DNA from: JBGTBQ01 sp041749275 | GTDB lineage: Bacteria > Acidobacteriota > Blastocatellia > Pyrinomonadales > Pyrinomonadaceae | Direction of reading: 5' to 3' | Assembly: GCA_041749275.1 (NCBI GenBank) | Contig: JBGTBQ010000041.1 | Span: 1-38,882 of the forward strand | DNA length: 38,882 bases | In this document: piece after piece, positions 1 to 8,700 of the stretch | How positions within the stretch are numbered: position 1 is the first letter of the stretch | How the letters are laid out: every line of letters starts with the position of its first letter | Program-made: the position numbers and the translations under genes | The notes under the pieces: generated by a model | What the model saw: the letters and a program-made list of their open reading frames with translations, nothing else | Told to the model about the DNA's origin: nothing | Database searches by the model: none

Positions 1-160
1 GCTGGTCAGACAGCATTTATGGCGGTCTCGGTATTTGGTGAACTCTGTTCGAGAGGCAGAGTTCGTGCAAATACCCGGCAAGGTACTGGATCACTTATTC
101 TCCTGCCTTGCTCTCGCGGCTTAGTTGGATAAAGTCGAGTCGAAAGGAAAGAGATAATAA
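1..160. other. left edge, no assignable gene
   Basis: Two forward frames stay open from the window edge, one closing with TAG at 122-124 and one with TAA at 130-132. Either could be the tail of an upstream gene, but neither resembles a family I recognise. A purine-rich stretch at 143-153 can serve as ribosome binding site for the reading frame beginning at 161. Confidence 0.4.
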
Positions 161-430
161 ATGCCTGTCATTTCGATGTTCTATGGCATCATCGTTTTGA
201 TGTATTACTTTGATAACTGAAAGCATCACCAGCCGCATATTCACGTTCGATACAGCGACGAAGAGGCAGTCATCTCGATTCCTGACGGCAACGTGATGGA
301 AGGCTCGCTCAGAGCGGCTAAACTAAAATTGGTGCAGGCTTGGATTGAAATCCACTGCGATGAGTTGATGGCTGACTGGCAGCTTGCGGTCAACGGTCAA
401 CCCGTGTTCAAGATCGAACCGCTTCGGTAG
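161..430 (+). pseudogene. DUF4160 protein gene interrupted by an in-frame TGA
   Basis: Read in one frame from ATG 161 to TAG 428-430 this is a complete DUF4160 protein of about 88 residues, except that codon 20 (218-220) is TGA. The first 19 residues (MPVISMFYGIIVLMYYFDN) match the family's usual start. After the stop the frame continues without any shift through a histidine-rich patch (KHHQPHIHVRY) and ends near KIEPLR. DUF4160 genes commonly sit directly upstream of DUF2442 genes, as here, in a pair often suspected of being toxin-antitoxin-like; the function is not established. One base change from a sense codon would explain the break, so this may be a recent point mutation, a sequencing error, or a stop that is read through. 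A downstream restart would lose the first beta strand. Confidence 0.75.
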
Positions 431-442
431 AGGAGTCTTCAG

Positions 443-694
443 ATGAACAAAGTTCTCGCCGTCAAAGCTAATGATGACTTTTCGCTTGACCTGAAATTTA
501 ACGATGGCAGTGTCAGGAGATTCGACGTTAAGCCTTATCTCGACTATGAAGTTTTCAGAGAGCTAAAGGACTTGCGCTATTTCAAAAAGGTGAGGATTGC
601 ATTCGGCGCTGTCCAGTGGCAGCACGAGCAGGACATCAGCCCTGAGACTTTGTATCTGGAAAGCGTCGCCGTCTTTGAACCAAACATCGAGTAG
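443..694 (+). CDS. DUF2442 domain protein
   Basis: This is an 83-residue protein of the DUF2442 family. It shows the family's pattern of short beta strands (LDLKFNDGSVRRFDVKPYL), a central segment RYFKKVRIAFGAVQW, and a C-terminal part naming the residues after DISPETLYLES. An AGGAG at 431-435 lies seven bases before ATG 443. The gene starts 12 bases after the DUF4160 stop, so the two are almost certainly co-transcribed. The family is small, cytoplasmic and without a proven biochemical role; its pairing with DUF4160 is common. It looks intact although its partner is broken. The identification is good, the function unknown. Confidence 0.85.
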   Translation: MNKVLAVKANDDFSLDLKFNDGSVRRFDVKPYLDYEVFRELKDLRYFKKVRIAFGAVQWQHEQDISPETLYLESVAVFEPNIE

Positions 695-746
695 TCGCCG
701 AACACTTGAGCGTGGGCGCGGCGTTCGGCAACTCGCGCCCTTTCGA

Positions 747-778
747 CCCGCGCTTTCAGGATTTGCTGCGCTGCGTCG
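747..778. repeat. left copy of a 32-bp direct repeat flanking mntA-hepT
   Basis: It matches 1443-1474 at 29 of 32 bases. Read forward it encodes DPRFQDLLRCVEL, close to a peptide I associate with the extreme C-terminus of acidobacterial TPR or winged-helix proteins. It therefore looks like a gene-end remnant rather than a working gene. Confidence 0.7.
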
Positions 779-826
779 AACTGCTGCAATCAGGACGTAA
801 TGATTTTTATTCAGGCGGAAAAGCGG

Positions 827-1114
827 ATGAAACTTGATGAATTTCAAAACGAACGAGAAGCCATTTTGCGAATCGCGCGCAGGCACGGAGCAAGCAACGT
901 GCGCGTTTTTGGCTCGGTTTCACGCGGCGAAGCGCGCGCCGATAGTGACATTGATTTTCTGGTTGATTTGGAGCACGGGCGGAGTTTGCTTGATTTGGGC
1001 GGTTTGTTGATGGATTTGCAGGAACTTTTAGGCTGCCGTGTTGATGTAGCGACGGAAAAAGGCTTGCGTCCGCGAATTCGTGAACGGGTTTTGCGCGAGG
1101 CGCTGCCGTTATGA
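827..1114 (+). CDS. mntA: MntA-type minimal nucleotidyltransferase antitoxin
   Basis: The 95-residue protein is a minimal nucleotidyltransferase of the MNT (MntA) family. The diagnostic GSX10DXD motif is complete: GSVSRGEARADSDID, followed by the strand FLVDLE. In characterised type VII pairs the MNT protein transfers AMP to a tyrosine of the HEPN toxin and so silences it. ATG 827 (MKLDEF) is preferred over the upstream ATG 800 because the family usually starts just before the first helix, although neither has a strong ribosome binding site. Its last codon overlaps the next gene in an ATGA arrangement, so the pair is translationally coupled. The unit sits between two copies of a 32-bp remnant, consistent with acquisition as a module. 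Confidence 0.88.
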   Translation: MKLDEFQNEREAILRIARRHGASNVRVFGSVSRGEARADSDIDFLVDLEHGRSLLDLGGLLMDLQELLGCRVDVATEKGLRPRIRERVLREALPL

Positions 1115-1440
1115 GAGATGACCGCGAAAGATTGCTTGATATTCAAGAAGCGATTGAAAGAATCGAGAAATACGCCGTGCGCGGGCGAGAAGTGTTTGAG
1201 CGGGACGAGTTGATTCAAACTTGGGTTTTACATCATTTGCAAATGATCGGCGAAGCCGTCCGCGCTCTTTCACCCGAACTGACGCAGACACATGCGGAAG
1301 TCGCTTGGTCGAAAATCGTCGGGATGAGAAACATTCTCGTCCACAATTATTTCAACATTGACGCGGCAATCGTCTGGGCGGTAATTGAAAACGATTTGCC
1401 TGTTCTCAACCAGCAAATAAACGAATTGCTTGATGAATAA
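1111..1440 (+). CDS. hepT: HepT-like HEPN toxin (DUF86 family)
   Basis: This is a 109-residue, mostly helical HEPN protein of the HepT/DUF86 family, paired with the MNT gene in front of it. The RX4HXY ribonuclease motif is intact as RNILVHNY near residues 71-78, and the tyrosine in that motif is the site that MntA-type partners AMPylate. Family members act as RNases that cleave tRNA or mRNA when not neutralised. The start overlaps the mntA stop by four bases, and the TAA stop ends directly at the right-hand 32-bp repeat. Both motif sets being complete argues for an active type VII toxin-antitoxin system. Targets cannot be read from sequence. Confidence 0.88.
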   Translation: MRDDRERLLDIQEAIERIEKYAVRGREVFERDELIQTWVLHHLQMIGEAVRALSPELTQTHAEVAWSKIVGMRNILVHNYFNIDAAIVWAVIENDLPVLNQQINELLDE

Positions 1441-1442
1441 AG

Positions 1443-1474
1443 CCCGCGCTTTCAGGATTTGCCGCGGCGCGTCG
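1443..1474. repeat. right copy of the 32-bp direct repeat after hepT
   Basis: It begins two bases after the hepT stop codon. The forward frame reads PRFQDLPRRVGFDE and then stops, again resembling a protein C-terminus. The rest of the stretch up to 1590 shows no gene. Confidence 0.7.
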
Positions 1475-1590
1475 GATTTGACGAATGAGGTAAAGAACGC
1501 GAAAGACCGAACGGAGCAGAAGACTTAGACGCATCAGGCGGGCAACTCGGCGAAGGACGTTATCAGTTTACCGCGCACGCTTTGGAAGAG

Positions 1591-4554
1591 ATGGCAGATT
1601 TCAACTACAAGCTGGTCACGACCGAAGAAGAACTCCGTCAAGCGGCGGAGCATCTCGCGCAACAGCCCGTCCTCGGCTTTGACTGCGAGACTACTTCGCT
1701 CGACCCTTACGCGGGACGGCTGCGCCTCGTGCAACTCGCCGCGCCCGACGGCGTCTACGTCTTCGACCTCTTTGCGCTCGCGCCGAATGGCGACGCGGCG
1801 CACGCGGAAGCGCTCGAACCACTGCGGCGCGTGCTCGCCGCGACGACGCCGGTCAAGATCGGGCACAACACGAAATTCGATGCGAAGTGGGTGCGTCATC
1901 ATCTTGGCGTCGAGCTGGCGGGTGACTTCGATTCGCGCGCTGGCGGCAACGGCGGCGAGACGGTGGAACGCGGCGGATTGTTCGACACGATGCTCGCCAG
2001 CCAGATCGTCTCGGCGGGCGAACAGGAGGATCGCCACGGTTTAGCGGCGGTTGCCGCGCGTTATCTCGACCGCGAGATTGATAAATCGCAGCAGGTGAGC
2101 GACTGGAGCGGCGAGCTGTCGGCGGCGCAGCTCGAATACGCGGCGCGCGACGCGGCGGTGCTGTTGCCGTTGCGCGAAAAGCTCGTCGAACAGTTGAAGG
2201 CGAACGCCCTGCGCCGCTGCGCGCAGCTCGAATTCGAGTGCGTCACGCCCGTCGCCGCGTTGGAGTTGGCCGGTCTCTTTCTCGATGAAGCGCGCTGGCG
2301 CGAGCAGCTCTCGGTCGTCGAGAAGCGGCGCGCCGAGCTTGCCGCCGAGTTGCAGGACATTCTCTCCGAAGAGTCGGCGCAGCAATCCTTCTTCGGCCCC
2401 TCGCGCGTCGAGATCAACCTCGACTCGCACGTGCAGCTCACGAAGGCGCTGACGCGACTCGGCGTGCCCGTCCCGGACTCGACGCGCAACTGGAAATTGC
2501 AGCCGCTCGCGCGCGAGTACCCGGTCGTCGCCACGCTGCTGGAATACCGCACCGTCCAGAAGGCGCTCACCAGCTACGGCGAGAACATCCTCAAAGAGAT
2601 CAACCCCAAGACGGGCCGCATCCACGCCAACTTCCACCAGATCGGCGCGCCGACGGGCAGATTCGCGTGCACGAATCCCAACGTCCAGCAGGTTCCGCAC
2701 GCCATCGAATACCGCCGCTGCTTCCGCGCGCCCGAAGGACGCAAGCTCATCATCGCCGATTATTCGCAGATCGAGCTACGCATCCTCGCGGAGTTCACCG
2801 GCGACGAGGGGTTTATTGACGCCTTCAACTCCGGCGCCGACCTCCACCGCGTGACCGCCGCGCAGGTCTTCGGCGTCGAGTTGGACGCGGTGACGCGCGA
2901 GCAGCGCGACTTCGCCAAGCGGCTCAACTTCGGCGTCGTCTACGGCATCGGCGCGCAGCGCTTCGCGTTGATGACGGGACTCTCGCAGACCGAGGCCGAA
3001 GACATCCTGCGCCGCTATTTCTCGACCTACCGCGCGCTCGACGCGTGGCTCCGCGAGGCGGCCAACAAGGCCGTCCGCGAGCGCACCGCCCCGCGCACCG
3101 TCGCGGGCCGCCTCTTCCGCTTCAACTTCGACGCCGAAGACCGGCAGGCCGCCTCGTCCGCGCAGCGCAACGGCAAAAATTCGCCCATACAGGGATGCGT
3201 GAGCAAAGGAACTCGCATCCTCACAGCCGAGCACGGCTACGTCGCGATTGAAGATGTGGCCTTTCAAGAGGTGACAGTCTGGGACGGAAGAGACTACGTC
3301 TCGGCGTCGGTGCTTCCGAGCGGACTGAAGCGACTCGTGAAGCTCGAGCTTTGGGGCGGCTATCACATTGAATGCAGTCCCGACCACAAATTTCGGACGG
3401 TTGATGCTAACGGTCGGGGGCGCTGGCTGAAGGCCGACGAGATCGCCCGGCTGAAACAGATTTACGTAGATATCACCGCGCCTGCGCCGGACTGGGAACT
3501 GCCGTTCGACCTGAAAGTTTTCGAGCCGAAAGACCTCAAGCTGAAACACCAGCCGGCGGCGAAGCCCCACAACGCCAAAACGCTCTCCCTCGAAGCCTTC
3601 TCCGACCGCTTTCAACTCGGCCTGTGGCTTGGCCGGTTGGCTTCGGACGGCAGCGTTTCGTCGCTGGACATAAAGCGACCCGGTAACATCGTGCTCATGG
3701 TTGCCGAGCACGAGGAGGCCATCCTGCCGGAGTTGGAAGCACTGACCGGCACTTTCGGCTACTTTGGGAGGCGGACCAGAATCACGGAAACACAGCCCGC
3801 CGCGTTCCACTCGCTCACGCTCGGTTCCATCTCTCTGACCAAACAACTACTGCATTACGGGATCAAGGAAAGGATTCCCGATTTACTCTGGAAAAGTAAG
3901 TCGGCGCTGCGCGGCTACCTGCGCGGGTTGTTCGACGGCGACGGGACGGTTAACCGCGACGGCCCCCTCCTGACTTTCGGGAAAGGGCCGCGCCACCATC
4001 TGAATTGGGCCAGAGAGGTTCAGCAGGCTCTGCTGCTTTTCGGCGTGCGGAGCCGCATTAACTGCTGTGAGGATCGAATAAACGTCAGAGTGTTAAAGCG
4101 CGACACGCCCGCTTTCGCCGAACGGATCGGGTTTATGAACCCGGCGAAGCAGTTGAAGCTGGCGGCGGTCGTCCCGCGGGCTTACGTCTCCGACTCGAAG
4201 ATTTACGGTCGGGCGATCCGCATCAAGTCAGCCGAAATCACTGGCGAGTGTGTAGAGATGTACGACGTTGTGAATTCGGCCAGTAAGCAATTCATGGCGA
4301 ACGGTCTGATTACTCATAACAGTTCGGCGGACATCATCAAACGCGCCATGCGTCTGCTGCACGACGAGCTAAAGGAGACGAGCGCGTCGGTCGTCAACGT
4401 CATTCACGACGAGATCGTGGTCGAGGCGGACGCGCGCGATGCCAACGATATTGCGCGGACGGTCGAGGATGCGATGTGCGCGGCGGGCGCGGAGTATGTG
4501 AAGAAGGTGCCCGTCAAGGTCGAGTCGCAGATTGCGGACGAGTGGGTGAAATAA
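1591..4554 (+). CDS. polA: DNA polymerase I (3'-5' exonuclease + polymerase) containing an intein
   Basis: The 987-residue precursor becomes a roughly 612-residue family-A polymerase after removal of a 375-residue intein. The proofreading exonuclease comes first: D31/E33 in FDCETTSLDP, N93/D97 in GHNTKFDAKW, and Y183/D187 in YAARDA. The polymerase follows: motif A with D390 in IIADYSQIELRIL, the fingers motif with K443 in KRLNFGVVYG, and motif C with D940 in VIHDEIVVE (D565 after splicing). There is no N-terminal 5'-nuclease domain, so it is a short Pol I lacking flap endonuclease activity. ATG 1591 fits the domain start; a TTG at 1582 would add three residues. Function in repair or replication depends on splicing, because the intein separates the fingers motif from motif C. 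Confidence 0.93.
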   Translation: MADFNYKLVTTEEELRQAAEHLAQQPVLGFDCETTSLDPYAGRLRLVQLAAPDGVYVFDLFALAPNGDAAHAEALEPLRRVLAATTPVKIGHNTKFDAKWVRHHLGVELAGDFDSRAGGNGGETVERGGLFDTMLASQIVSAGEQEDRHGLAAVAARYLDREIDKSQQVSDWSGELSAAQLEYAARDAAVLLPLREKLVEQLKANALRRCAQLEFECVTPVAALELAGLFLDEARWREQLSVVEKRRAELAAELQDILSEESAQQSFFGPSRVEINLDSHVQLTKALTRLGVPVPDSTRNWKLQPLAREYPVVATLLEYRTVQKALTSYGENILKEINPKTGRIHANFHQIGAPTGRFACTNPNVQQVPHAIEYRRCFRAPEGRKLIIADYSQIELRILAEFTGDEGFIDAFNSGADLHRVTAAQVFGVELDAVTREQRDFAKRLNFGVVYGIGAQRFALMTGLSQTEAEDILRRYFSTYRALDAWLREAANKAVRERTAPRTVAGRLFRFNFDAEDRQAASSAQRNGKNSPIQGCVSKGTRILTAEHGYVAIEDVAFQEVTVWDGRDYVSASVLPSGLKRLVKLELWGGYHIECSPDHKFRTVDANGRGRWLKADEIARLKQIYVDITAPAPDWELPFDLKVFEPKDLKLKHQPAAKPHNAKTLSLEAFSDRFQLGLWLGRLASDGSVSSLDIKRPGNIVLMVAEHEEAILPELEALTGTFGYFGRRTRITETQPAAFHSLTLGSISLTKQLLHYGIKERIPDLLWKSKSALRGYLRGLFDGDGTVNRDGPLLTFGKGPRHHLNWAREVQQALLLFGVRSRINCCEDRINVRVLKRDTPAFAERIGFMNPAKQLKLAAVVPRAYVSDSKIYGRAIRIKSAEITGECVEMYDVVNSASKQFMANGLITHNSSADIIKRAMRLLHDELKETSASVVNVIHDEIVVEADARDANDIARTVEDAMCAAGAEYVKKVPVKVESQIADEWVK
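3196..4320 (+). mobile_element. intein with LAGLIDADG homing endonuclease in polA
   Basis: It starts with Cys1 (CVSKGTRILTAEHGYVAIED, the usual block A) and ends in FMANGLITHN, with Ser as the +1 residue, so all class 1 splice residues are present. Block B is IECSPDHKF, with Ser in place of the usual Thr of TxxH. Two dodecapeptide motifs, LGLWLGRLASDG (D151) and LRGLFDGDG (D249), keep their acidic residues, so the homing endonuclease looks active. The insertion point is NSPIQG^SSADIIKRAM, equivalent to the universally conserved Q-G-T of Pol I. The inserted DNA is visibly less biased in codon choice than the surrounding exteins, which fits lateral arrival. Confidence 0.93.
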
Positions 4555-4596
4555 AAAGGCAAAAGTGGGACGATCAGTTTCTCCACTTTTGCCTTT
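4555..4596. terminator. bidirectional terminator between polA and the hydrolase gene
   Basis: A perfect 14-bp stem (4555-4568 with 4583-4596, loop 14) begins right after the polA stop. It is followed by a pyrimidine run in the plus direction and by TTTTTATTT in the minus direction, so it can end both converging transcripts. Confidence 0.75.
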
Positions 4597-4685
4597 CTAC
4601 TTTTCTGCGCGCCCCCCGCGCCGCAAGCCGCGTCTCAACGCGCGGCGCGCGCTCTTTCCGGCGAGCGAGCTTTCGGCGTTGTCTT

Positions 4686-5366
4686 TCAGGCAAGACGCCG
4701 GCGGAAGATGTCGAGCGTGCGCCGCCACGCGTCCGATGCGGCCTCCGCGTCGTAGACTTCGGGGCGCGTGTCGTTGAAGAAGGCGTGATCCGTGCCGGGG
4801 TAGACGTGAAACTCCGCCTCCTTGCCGAGTCCCTTCAACCTCGCTTCGAGTTCGCGCGCGGCGGCGGGCGGCACAGACTGGTCGCGCTCCGCGTAGAGGC
4901 CGAGCACCGGCGCGCGTAAATTTTCGAGGTCCGGCTCGACCTTCGGGTGAATGCCGTAGAAGACGACGCACGCGCCCACCTGCGCGTTCTTCGACGCCGC
5001 GAAGAGCGAGAGCACCCCGCCCATGCAGAAGCCGACCGTGCCCACTCGTTCGCCCTCGACCGCCTCGTGCCCGGCGAGGTATTGCACCGCGCCGCGCAGG
5101 TCTTTTTCCGCCCGTTCGATGTTGAGCGCCATCATCAACTTGCCCGCCTCGTCCGGCGAGCGCGTCTGCTGCCCGTGATAGAGGTCGGGCGCGAGCGCCG
5201 TAAAACCCTCGCGCGCGAAGCGGTCGCACACGTCCTTGATGTGCGGCACTAGACCCCACCACTCCTGCAACACGATGACGCCCGGCCCCTTTCCCGCCTC
5301 CGCCGTCGAAAGGTAGCCTTGCGCCGTCGCGCCGTTGCTCTCGAATTCGACCATCTGACCGCCCAT
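4686..5366 (-). CDS. dienelactone hydrolase family protein
   Basis: This is a 226-residue alpha/beta hydrolase of the dienelactone hydrolase family, a typical full length. The catalytic triad is visible: nucleophile Cys in GFCMGG (about residue 118), Asp in AERDQSVP, and His in GTDHAFFND. The N-terminal part, ending in VIVLQEWWGL and ALAPDLYHG, matches the family's oxyanion and substrate-entry region. Such enzymes hydrolyse dienelactones or related esters in the cytoplasm. With no aromatic-degradation genes nearby the substrate cannot be named. A GGGAGG complement at 5377-5382 sits about ten bases upstream of the ATG at 5366 and supports that start over the internal Met five codons later. It converges on polA and appears to be a single-gene transcript. 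Confidence 0.9.
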   Translation of the reverse strand: MGGQMVEFESNGATAQGYLSTAEAGKGPGVIVLQEWWGLVPHIKDVCDRFAREGFTALAPDLYHGQQTRSPDEAGKLMMALNIERAEKDLRGAVQYLAGHEAVEGERVGTVGFCMGGVLSLFAASKNAQVGACVVFYGIHPKVEPDLENLRAPVLGLYAERDQSVPPAAARELEARLKGLGKEAEFHVYPGTDHAFFNDTRPEVYDAEAASDAWRRTLDIFRRRLA

Positions 5367-5382
5367 GAAACGTTTTCCTCCC

Positions 5383-5790
5383 GTGCCCTGCCTGAAGTTG
5401 TTTTCGGAAGACGAAGAACTATGGTCGTTTTATGCATCCACGACGAGGATGTCAAGCGGAGGCGTCGGGCGCGGGCTGTCTTCGGCCAGCGTCTGACCGT
5501 GAAGAACCTTGCCTGTCCGGGCATGAGTTGTTAATATTTTTTCGAACGCTTCGCGTGAAGTTCTGACAGAATCTTTTCGGCGGACGACTTCGCATTCGAC
5601 ACAGAATCTTTTCGGCGGACGACTTCGCATTCGACTTCGGTCTCAGAATCAGATTGCGGCTATGACACGCTGAGGGTGCCGCGCCTCATGCGACACCGCT
5701 TCTGGCCCCGCAAGGGTGGCATACGATTGAGACCTTCTGCTCCCGTGTCTCTGTAAGCGACACGTCGCCGCCTCCCGGTTAAGCCAGCCG
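5383..5790. other. intergenic region between divergent genes
   Basis: No convincing gene lies here. It must contain the promoters for the hydrolase gene (minus) and the kinase gene (plus), but I see no clear -35/-10 pair. The only distinct structure is the 35-bp tandem repeat described separately. Confidence 0.5.
5566..5635. repeat. perfect tandem duplication of a 35-bp unit
   Basis: The units 5566-5600 and 5601-5635 are identical over all 35 bases and directly adjacent. They lie about 155 bases upstream of the kinase gene. Each contains the half-palindromic string CGGCGGACGACTTCG. This is either a fresh slippage duplication or a doubled regulator site. Confidence 0.9.
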
Positions 5791-8700
5791 ATGAAAGAGT
5801 GCCCTACCTGTCAACGCTGCTTTGCGGACACCACCCACTACTGCCCCGCGGACGGGGGGCAGTTGGCCTTCACGCTCGCGGGCGAACCCGTGCTCGACGG
5901 TCGCTATCAACTGCGGAGGCGTCTCGGTCAGGGCGGCATGGGGGTGGTCTACAAAGCGCGCCACGTCTTCCTCAAGACCACGCACGCCATCAAGGTGATC
6001 CTGCCGGAGTTGGTCGGCGGCGACCCGGAGTTCCTCACGCGGTTTCGCCAAGAGGCGATGGCCGCCGCGGCCATCCGCCACCACAACGTCGTCAGCGTGA
6101 CGGATTACGGGGTCATCAACAATTCCACGCCGTTCCTCGTCATGGAGTTCATTCAGGGCAAGTCGCTCCAAGACATCATTGAGCAGGAAAAGAGGATGAG
6201 TCCGGCGCGCGCGCTGGAAGTCCTCGAGCCGGCGGCGGCAGGCGTCGCTGCCGCGCACCGCCGGGGCATCGTCCACCGCGACCTCAAGCCACTGAACATC
6301 ATCGTCGAGGACGACCTGCCGTTGAACGAGGCGGTGAAGGTCTTGGACTTCGGCCTCGCCAAGATCAAGTCGGGCGAACTGCTCGGCTCCTTCGTGGCGG
6401 CGAAGACGACGGGGCTGATGGGGTCGCCCCACTACATGGCCCCGGAGCAATGGTCGGACGAGGAGCCGGACCGGGGCGCGGACATCTACTCTCTAGGCAT
6501 CATCCTCTATCAGATGCTCGCCGGCGACGTGCCCTTCAAAGGTGCGTCCATCCCCTCGGTCATGAAAAAGCACCTGATGGACAAGCCGCCTCCCATCTCC
6601 GAACTGGGTGCGTCGGTCCCGCCGTTAGTCGAGGCAGTGGTGCGCCGGGCGCTCGAAAAAGACGCGGAGAACCGCCCCGCGACCGTCCCGGATTTCATCC
6701 GCGAGTTGCGCTACGCCGTCACCTCCTCCGCGGGCCGGCAGGTGGAGACGCCGGCGCGGGACACCGACATGCTGGCGACGCTCTCACGGGCCACGCTCGA
6801 TCAGATGGCCGGCACAATCTCCAACGCGGAGATCGACACGCCGCACAGCGCGGACACTCTCCTCGAAGAGCAGGCTTGGCGCGAGGAGGCGGAGCGTCTC
6901 AAGCAGGAGAAGGAAGCACGACGCCGGGCGGAAGAGGAAGAACAACAACGGCTGGCCGCGGAAGCCGCGCGCTTGAAGGCCGAGGAGGAGGCGCGGCTGC
7001 GGGCCGAGGAGGAAGAGCGCCAGCGATTAGAGGCGGAGGCGAAACGCCGTCAGGAAGAGGAAGAGCGGCTACGAGCCGCGGAGGAAGAAGCCCGCCGCCG
7101 CGAAGAAGAAGAGGCGCAACGCCGCGCGGAAGAGGAAGAGCGGGAACGTCTAGCGGCGGCGGCAGAGGCCGCCCGCAAACAAGCGGAAGAGGAAGAGCGA
7201 CAAAGGCTGGCCGCGGAAGAGGCTCGCCAACGCGAGGAGGAAGAGCAGCGCCAACGCGAAGAGGAAGAGGCCGCGCGCCGGGCCGAAGAGGAAGCCGCGC
7301 GTCAGCGAGAAGAGGAGGAGGCGCGACGCCGGGCGGAAGAGGAAGAACAACAACGGCTGGCCGCGGAAGCCGCGCGCTTGAAGGCCGAAGAGGAAGCGCG
7401 GCTGCGGGCCGAGGAGGAGGCGCGGCTGCGGGCCGAGGAGGAAGAAGCCCGCCGCAGTGCTGAAGAAGAAGAGCAGCGCCAACGCGAAGAGGAAAAGCAG
7501 CGCAAGCGGGAGGAGAAAGAACGACGAAAGCGCGAAGCAGAGGAAGAGCGTCAGAGGCTTGAGGCGGAAGCCGCGCGCCGCCGGGAGGAAGAGGCCGCGC
7601 GCCAACGCGAAGCAGAGGAGGCGCGCCGCCGCGAAGAAGAAGCGCGCCTGCTGCGAGAGGAAGAAGAGGAAAGGCAGCGCATAGCAGCGGAGGAGGCCGC
7701 CCGTAAACAGGCTGAAGAGGAAGCGGAAAGACAGCGGCTGGAAGCTCAGGAACAGCGCCGCCGTGAAGAAGAAGCGCGTCAGCGCGAGGAAGAGGAACAA
7801 CGCCAGCGCGAAGAAGATGAGCGCCGTCGTCGTGAAGAAGAAGAGCAGCGTCAGCGTGAGGAAGAGGAAGCGCGGTTGCGTGCCGAGGAGGAAGCGCGCC
7901 AACTAGCGGAAGAAGAAGACCGTCGCCGGCGAGAAGAGGAAGAGGCCGCGCGCAGGGCCGAAGCGGAAGCCGCTCGCAGACAGGAAGAGGAAGAGGAACG
8001 GCGGCGTATAGAGGCCGAAGCCGTGCCTCCGCTGGTGGAAGTGACGGAGGCGGCAAGCGCCGAAGAGGAAGAACGCCAGCGCGCCGCGCAGGAAGAGGAA
8101 GACGCCCGCGCGGCCCATGAGGCACTGGAAGAGCGCCGGCGCCGGCGTCAGGAGAAAGAAGATCAATCGCGGCCCGAGGTGGAGCCGGTCGCGTCGCAAG
8201 AGGTCGTAGTTGCGCCGGAACAGGATGCCGGGGAGCAGCCGTCATTAGAAGATTCCGTCTCCGCGGAAGATTCCGTCTCCGCGCCCGCTCTTACCTCGGC
8301 GAAAAAGACCGGGCTGGCCCTCGCCGCCGGGATGTCGGCGGGCGTCGTCGTGATCCTGATCGTCGTTGTCGCCATCTTCCTTTCCAGAGATTCCGCCGGC
8401 CCCGAACAGGAGAATAGACCCAAGCCTCCGTCCAACTCTTCCACGCCCGACGTGAAGGGGAGTCCGCCGAAGGCTCCACCCGTTGACATGGTTGCCCTCC
8501 CCGGCGGCACCTACCAGATGGGGCGCAGCGACGTAGCCCCCGCCTCCGATGAGCACGGCAACGAATACCCCGCGCACGCCGTCGCCGTGAAGCCGTTCCA
8601 GATGGACAAGACCGAGGTGACTAACGCCGAGTACGCCGAGTTCGTCAAGGCGACTAAATACCCCGCGCCGCGGGCCGCGGACGGCGACAAAGAATCCCCT

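Noticed and set aside
218..220. TGA read as selenocysteine in the DUF4160 gene
   Set aside because: The family has no selenocysteine or cysteine there, and no obvious hairpin of the bacterial SECIS type follows; a nonsense mutation is simpler.
6865..8160. Regular repeats that might suggest a CRISPR array
   Set aside because: The repeats are in-frame codons of a low-complexity protein with no constant repeat/spacer lengths.
6899..8245. 448-codon minus-strand open frame, plus a second of 250 codons at 7150-7902
   Set aside because: Both mirror the GAG/GAA/CGC codon bias of the kinase's charged region; their proteins are only Leu/Pro/Arg or Phe/Leu strings with no ribosome binding site.
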